The notes under the pieces were generated by a model. The model saw nothing but the letters and a program-made list of their open reading frames with translations. It made no database searches and was not told the DNA's origin. From positions 272,998,047-273,062,046 of the forward strand of contig OY282559.1 in NCBI GenBank assembly GCA_958295665.1: a stretch of DNA of 64,000 nucleotides, in the 5' to 3' direction. Positions 60,194 through 64,000 of the stretch are shown here, in pieces. The number at the start of each line of letters is the position of its first letter. The first letter of the stretch is position 1. Both the position numbers and the translations under genes were made by a program. The stretch comes from Tipula vernalis. Taxonomy: Eukaryota > Arthropoda > Insecta > Diptera > Tipulidae.

Positions 60194-60260
60194 ATTCGCG
60201 CGGTTTAAATGGACCAATCCGGGTCAAATTTGATCAGATGGTTCGTATAATTTAATGTAG
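60194..60260 (-). repeat. right arm of the split mariner-related inverted repeat
   Basis: 'gtcaaatttgatcagatgg' is the reverse complement of 'ccatctgatcaaatttgac' at 51733-51751, left of the mariner. The two arms are now 8 kb apart because the retrovirus inserted between them. Confidence 0.7.
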
Positions 60261-60829
60261 ATAATTTATGCTAGTGTACTTTTCGAATTTACTACAGGTG
60301 AGAAAATAAAAATAAATTTTCTCGTTTAAGGAAGAGTTGATTTTGAATTATTATGGAAAATGGGGAGTTCCATTTTAATTTTAAAACTAAACGTCCATTT
60401 TCAAGAATAATTTAAACTTTAATCTATATTCTAGAGAATATTGAACAGACCTAAATAATTTGTGGGATGATATTTCATATCCGATACCATTAATCTTGAC
60501 ACATAAATAAATATTTCTGATATGGAAACCAATATGAATATTTACGATTGTCAAGACAAAATTTAAATGAGCATGCTCAAAACTTATTACGTGAAGACGT
60601 GTTTTCATTCGCTCCTTAATTTTAGTAATTTTCTCGGGTGTTTGGTTTAATTACTTTGGTCTAAAAAGACCAAAGTATTGAAATTCTGTCAAAAATGAGC
60701 AAAAATTTCGTTGGTCCAAAACCATTTTTCCCGACGTTTTGGAACCCCCTGAGTCCGAAAAAAAAACAAAACCAAAAAAGTTTTACCAATTTTTTATGTA
60801 TTTTGGTTTGAATATTGAGTTGCATTCTG
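60261..60829. other. gap with repeat words
   Basis: Contains 'cctgagtccgaaaaa' (60749-60763), shared with the block at 23.6 kb, and 'ggtctaaaaagacc', a short palindrome. No gene. Confidence 0.35.
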
Positions 60830-61083
60830 GATTTGTAGTTGAATTGAAGGTTAAGTTAGAGATCAATTTGGGATTGAGTTGAAGTTGAGTGGGATTTAAG
60901 TTTGGGTTGGATTACTATGCCATGAGCAGTTGATCAGTTTTTTATATCTGCTGGCTGAAGATTCAGTTGAGCGTTAAGTTTGCGGTTTAGTTGGGGGTTC
61001 AGTTGGGTTCCATTTGCCGGTTGAATTCAGGCTAATGTGAAGTTGAGTTTGGGTTGGATTAGGGTTTAGTAAGCAGTTGAGAA
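60830..61083. repeat. TTGAG/GGGTT low-complexity tract
   Basis: Recurring 'gttgagtt', 'gggttggatt', 'agttgggtt' words about every 20-25 bp. It is roughly the reverse complement in character of the tract at 51170-51345. Confidence 0.55.
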
Positions 61084-61086
61084 ATC

Positions 61087-61266
<180 letters not shown>

Positions 61267-62578
61267 GGGGTATCATCTGTCAAACCGACCAGCTCCCTGC
61301 CCATTTAATTTTTTGAGATAAATAACAACTTTTGGACTTCAAGTTTTCATTGACATGTCTACTTTTTAATGCCGTATGGCGTTTTTATGCCGTCTTTGGA
61401 TTTCCAACTGGCGGACTAACAATGGCGGAAAAAAACAAAATATCTGAATAAAATTTTTTATAAAAACGTAATTTTAGCTCTGTTAATTGACTCAAAAGTG
61501 TTTTTGGAGTCACTGTTTACTACTTAGTCTTTTATTTGTTTTTTAAAATTTCAATATAGCGAACCTAAGATGGCGCCAAAAGCGGCCAATTTTTCGACTT
61601 TCATTGGGATCTATAGAAAGATGTCCTAGGAGGTTGTCGAGGTTGCTGATCACGAATTTGAGGTCGGAATTCCATAACTCAAGATGGCGGGTCAAGTAAG
61701 GCCGAAAAAGGATACATTATTCGACGTTCATAAAAATCACCAAAAACATTAGGGTTTCGGGGTCGCTGATCAGGAATTTATAGTCAGAATTTAAAAATTC
61801 ATAACGGGTACCCAAGATGATCGCCATAAAGGGTCAATTTTTAACGTTCATGAAGATTAGTAGAAACATGTTCTATAAGGTTTTTGGGGTCGCTGATCAA
61901 GAAATTGAGATTAGAATTTAAAAATTGTATCTAAAAAGTAACCATATTTCCTATAAAAAGTGTAATTTTCAAGCATTTTTTGTCCAGCAACAAGGGGCGA
62001 GTCCCAAAAACTGCCTGATAAGGGGTTGGAGGAGATGAACTCAAAAGTATTGTCTTGTCTCCAACTCCCAGAGAAAAAGGGAACCAACTTTGGATGGTTC
62101 TTGTTTCTTGGATGTTTCAAGCTTTTTCCTGTCCTGAATGGGGTGGGGGATGAACATCGAGACGGATTCGTTATCAGCGACTCCAAAATTAGTTCGGACA
62201 CATTTTTCGATTTTTATATTTAGAAAAATTGATCGTTTATGGCGGCCATCTTAGGTTCGCCGTATTTAATTTTTAAATACTACTTAGCTTTAACTTCATA
62301 ATCAGCGTTCCCGAAAACCCACTAGATCATATTTTTATTGATTTTTTTGAACGTCGTTAAACAGGGCTAAAATTACGTTTTTATAACAATTTTCATTCAG
62401 ATATTTTGTTTCTCCCGCCATTGTTCGTCCCCCATTTTGAAAATCCACACACGCCATTAACACGCCATACGGTATTAAAAAGAAGACATGTCAACGAAAA
62501 TTTTGAACCCAACATATTTTATTTATCTCAAAAAATTAAATGTGCAGCGATGGTGGCCAATTTGATAGAGAATGCCCC
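61267..62578. mobile_element. 1.3 kb foldback element with 'GTCGCTGATCA' repeats
   Basis: Inverted ends of about 240 bp: GGGGTATCATCTGTCAAA on the left and, inverted, GGGGCATTCTCTATCAAA on the right, then shared 'catttaattttttgagataa', 'acatgtct' and 'ttataaaaacgtaatttta'. The interior has three or more diverged tandem units with 'ggtcgctgatca' (about 61640, 61769, 61888) and 'aagatggcg' words, plus one in reverse at about 62170. No protein. Flanks are 'atatatat' and 'atatatac', but the TA tract makes the target length uncertain. Confidence 0.8.
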
Positions 62579-62826
62579 ATATATACTTATAAATAAAAGT
62601 GAGCGTTTGTATGCATATAGGTATGTATGAACGATATTTAAACAAAACGATGCGCGATTTCTATGGTAATCGTTTAATGGTATAGTTGTAGAAGTACAGT
62701 ACATGGTTATTGAATTAGCAACTTTTATAAAACTTAGTTGTTCGGGGAATTCAATAGCATAGCATTAATTTATTTATCGATATTTTATTAAAATTGTTAA
62801 ATTAAGTTTTTTTGAATATAAAAAAA
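62579..62826. other. gap between foldback and Tc1
   Basis: AT-rich. The 3' terminal repeat of the Tc1-like element should lie here; not identified. Confidence 0.35.
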
Positions 62827-63845
62827 TTAAATAAAGATCCACATTCCTTTATTCTTCAGCAACATTTCGACTCTTTGTGGCATAGTCAAGAACGAGTTTA
62901 TATGGTTTTTTTAATAAGTGGGTCGTTGAACCATTTGATGTATTTTTTCGATAACTGCGTCTTTACAACCATCGAAACATTTTCTATTGGGTTCATGTCT
63001 GGAGAGTTCCCCGGCTAATGTAATAGCGGTTTGTTTTTGGAACTCAAATAGTTTTTAACCCACTTGGCGGTGTGATAAGGAATTCCATCCTGCTGAAAGA
63101 TGTACCTTTGCCGACGGCGAAATAATTGGGGGAGTTTTGGTAGAAAAACGTTATCCAATATCTGAATATATTTATCAGTATTCATAATGTTATCTACTAA
63201 ATGAAGAGGGCCAGGACCTTTTACGGTGATACACCCACAAACCATGACAGATGTTGGATGTTTAACCTTTTGTACAATACAGTCTACAGTGAAACACTCA
63301 TGTGAGCGGCGTTTAATAAAAATATTTCTCTCGACAATAATTTGGACCGAAGATTCATCCGAGAAACAAACCCGAAAATTTGGCCGTTTAAGAAAATTTG
63401 AAAATTGAAACGGCAAACAGGAATTTTTACTTACATTAGACCAATCTGACACTGAGAAGTGCTTGTATTTCCGTCCCCATGCAATTCGTTTAATTATAAT
63501 GTTGGATGTTAATTTTTGTTTAATAGTCGGACGACACTGCTTTAGTTCAAATTGTTTAAAGCGGCGTCGCAATGTTCTATTCGAGATGTTGATGTTGTAT
63601 TTCTTTATAATGTCATTTATTGAAGCCGTTGATCGTTTATGATTCTGTAAGGTTAATTTTAAGATGATTCTGTTTCCCCTTTCGGATGTTTTCTTTTGTT
63701 TTCTGCTATTTTCCCTGTGCGGTGGGGTCACGACCTCGCCATTTTGAAGTGATTTCCTTATGCTAGACACAACATGTTTACTATTTCCAACTATTTTAGT
63801 AATACATTGTTTTTTTATCAATGTAATATCAGCTTTTCGTCCCAT
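62827..63845 (-). pseudogene. Tc1-like (DD34E) transposase, nearly intact
   Basis: The frame starts MGRKADITLI at 63845. Helix-turn-helix: 'STASINDIIKKYNINISNRT'. Catalytic blocks: 'VCFSDESS' (first D), 'YIFQQDGIPYHTA' (second D) and, past a TAG at 63015-63017 that stands where the family has Trp, 'NSPDMNPIEN' (E). After a frame change near 62900 it ends around 'SFLTMPQRVEMLLKNKG'. A 63-nt in-frame insertion (63434-63372) between 'DWSN' and 'VCFSDE' starts GTAAGT and ends CGG, so it looks like a short intron whose AG has changed. Tc1 transposases cut DNA at TA. One stop and one shift inactivate it. Confidence 0.85.
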
Positions 63846-64000
63846 TATGACAGTAACGCGAAACTCTCAAAAATCACTTACTAAACACAACTGAAAATTA
63901 TAACCTATCGCACCAATAAAAATCCACTAACACAATACTTAATAAAAAAATAATGAAGTACCTCATTTATTACACTATTTAAGTACTACCGTTACCTAAC
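63846..64000. other. right end of the window
   Basis: AT-rich 5' flank of the Tc1-like gene; its terminal repeat is not identified and may lie outside the window. Confidence 0.4.

Overview
This is animal nuclear DNA, almost certainly from an insect. It is strongly AT-rich, its genes have spliceosomal introns, and it holds the usual insect transposon families: Helitron, PIF/Harbinger, mariner/Tc1, BEL/Pao, Ty3/gypsy with and without env, CR1-like and RTE-like LINEs, and R2. The order of insect cannot be fixed from the sequence alone.

Only one host protein-coding gene is visible: the last three exons (minus strand, 50394 to 48757) of a metabotropic glutamate receptor. They encode transmembrane helices 6-7 and an Asn-rich cytoplasmic tail. 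Everything to the right (50395-64000) is probably a large intron of that gene or sequence upstream of it, packed with transposons. Everything to the left is downstream of it.

Layout: 0-3.6 kb, AT-rich DNA with a LINE 3' end and a LINE ORF1 relic. 3.6-10.2 kb, a broken Helitron with a 3.1 kb PIF/Harbinger element inserted in its coding region (TSD CAG). The Harbinger carries a Myb/SANT-like gene whose start codon is split by an intron, and an intron-containing transposase with one frameshift. 10.2-16.1 kb, LINE fragments. 16.1-18.7 kb, a mariner relic and a BEL/Pao relic with a MITE. 19.05-19.7 kb, a 650 bp palindromic element. 24.2-33.5 kb, a second, different Helitron, split by a young Ty3/gypsy (Mag-like) element (LTRs differ at about 1 of 179 positions, TSD CACGG) and by two small insertions. 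34.0-36.2 kb, a minus-strand CR1-like LINE containing a 901 bp probable solo LTR. 36.5-39.1 kb, an R2 retrotransposon lying at its canonical site within a fragment of about 190 bp of 28S rDNA. 41.9-42.3 kb, a GATAA-rich repeat. 43.8-46.9 kb, a Tc1-like transposase relic split by a 2.5 kb foldback element with a head-to-head 171-bp tandem array. 48.7-50.4 kb, the glutamate receptor. 51.8-60.2 kb, a deleted mariner whose flank was invaded by a full-length env-bearing gypsy-type endogenous retrovirus; its two 489 bp LTRs look identical although its genes are broken. 61.1-62.6 kb, a (TA)n tract and a foldback element. 62.8-63.8 kb, a minus-strand Tc1-like transposase with an apparent 63-nt intron that has lost its AG.

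The genes do not form a pathway. The window is a stratigraphy of nested insertions in which reading frames and target duplications give relative ages. I found no new gene system of confident function. The most unusual items are the extra-array R2/28S fragment, the foldback with a head-to-head array, the split-start Harbinger gene, and the perfect 18-bp hairpin just inside the 5' LTR of the env-bearing element.
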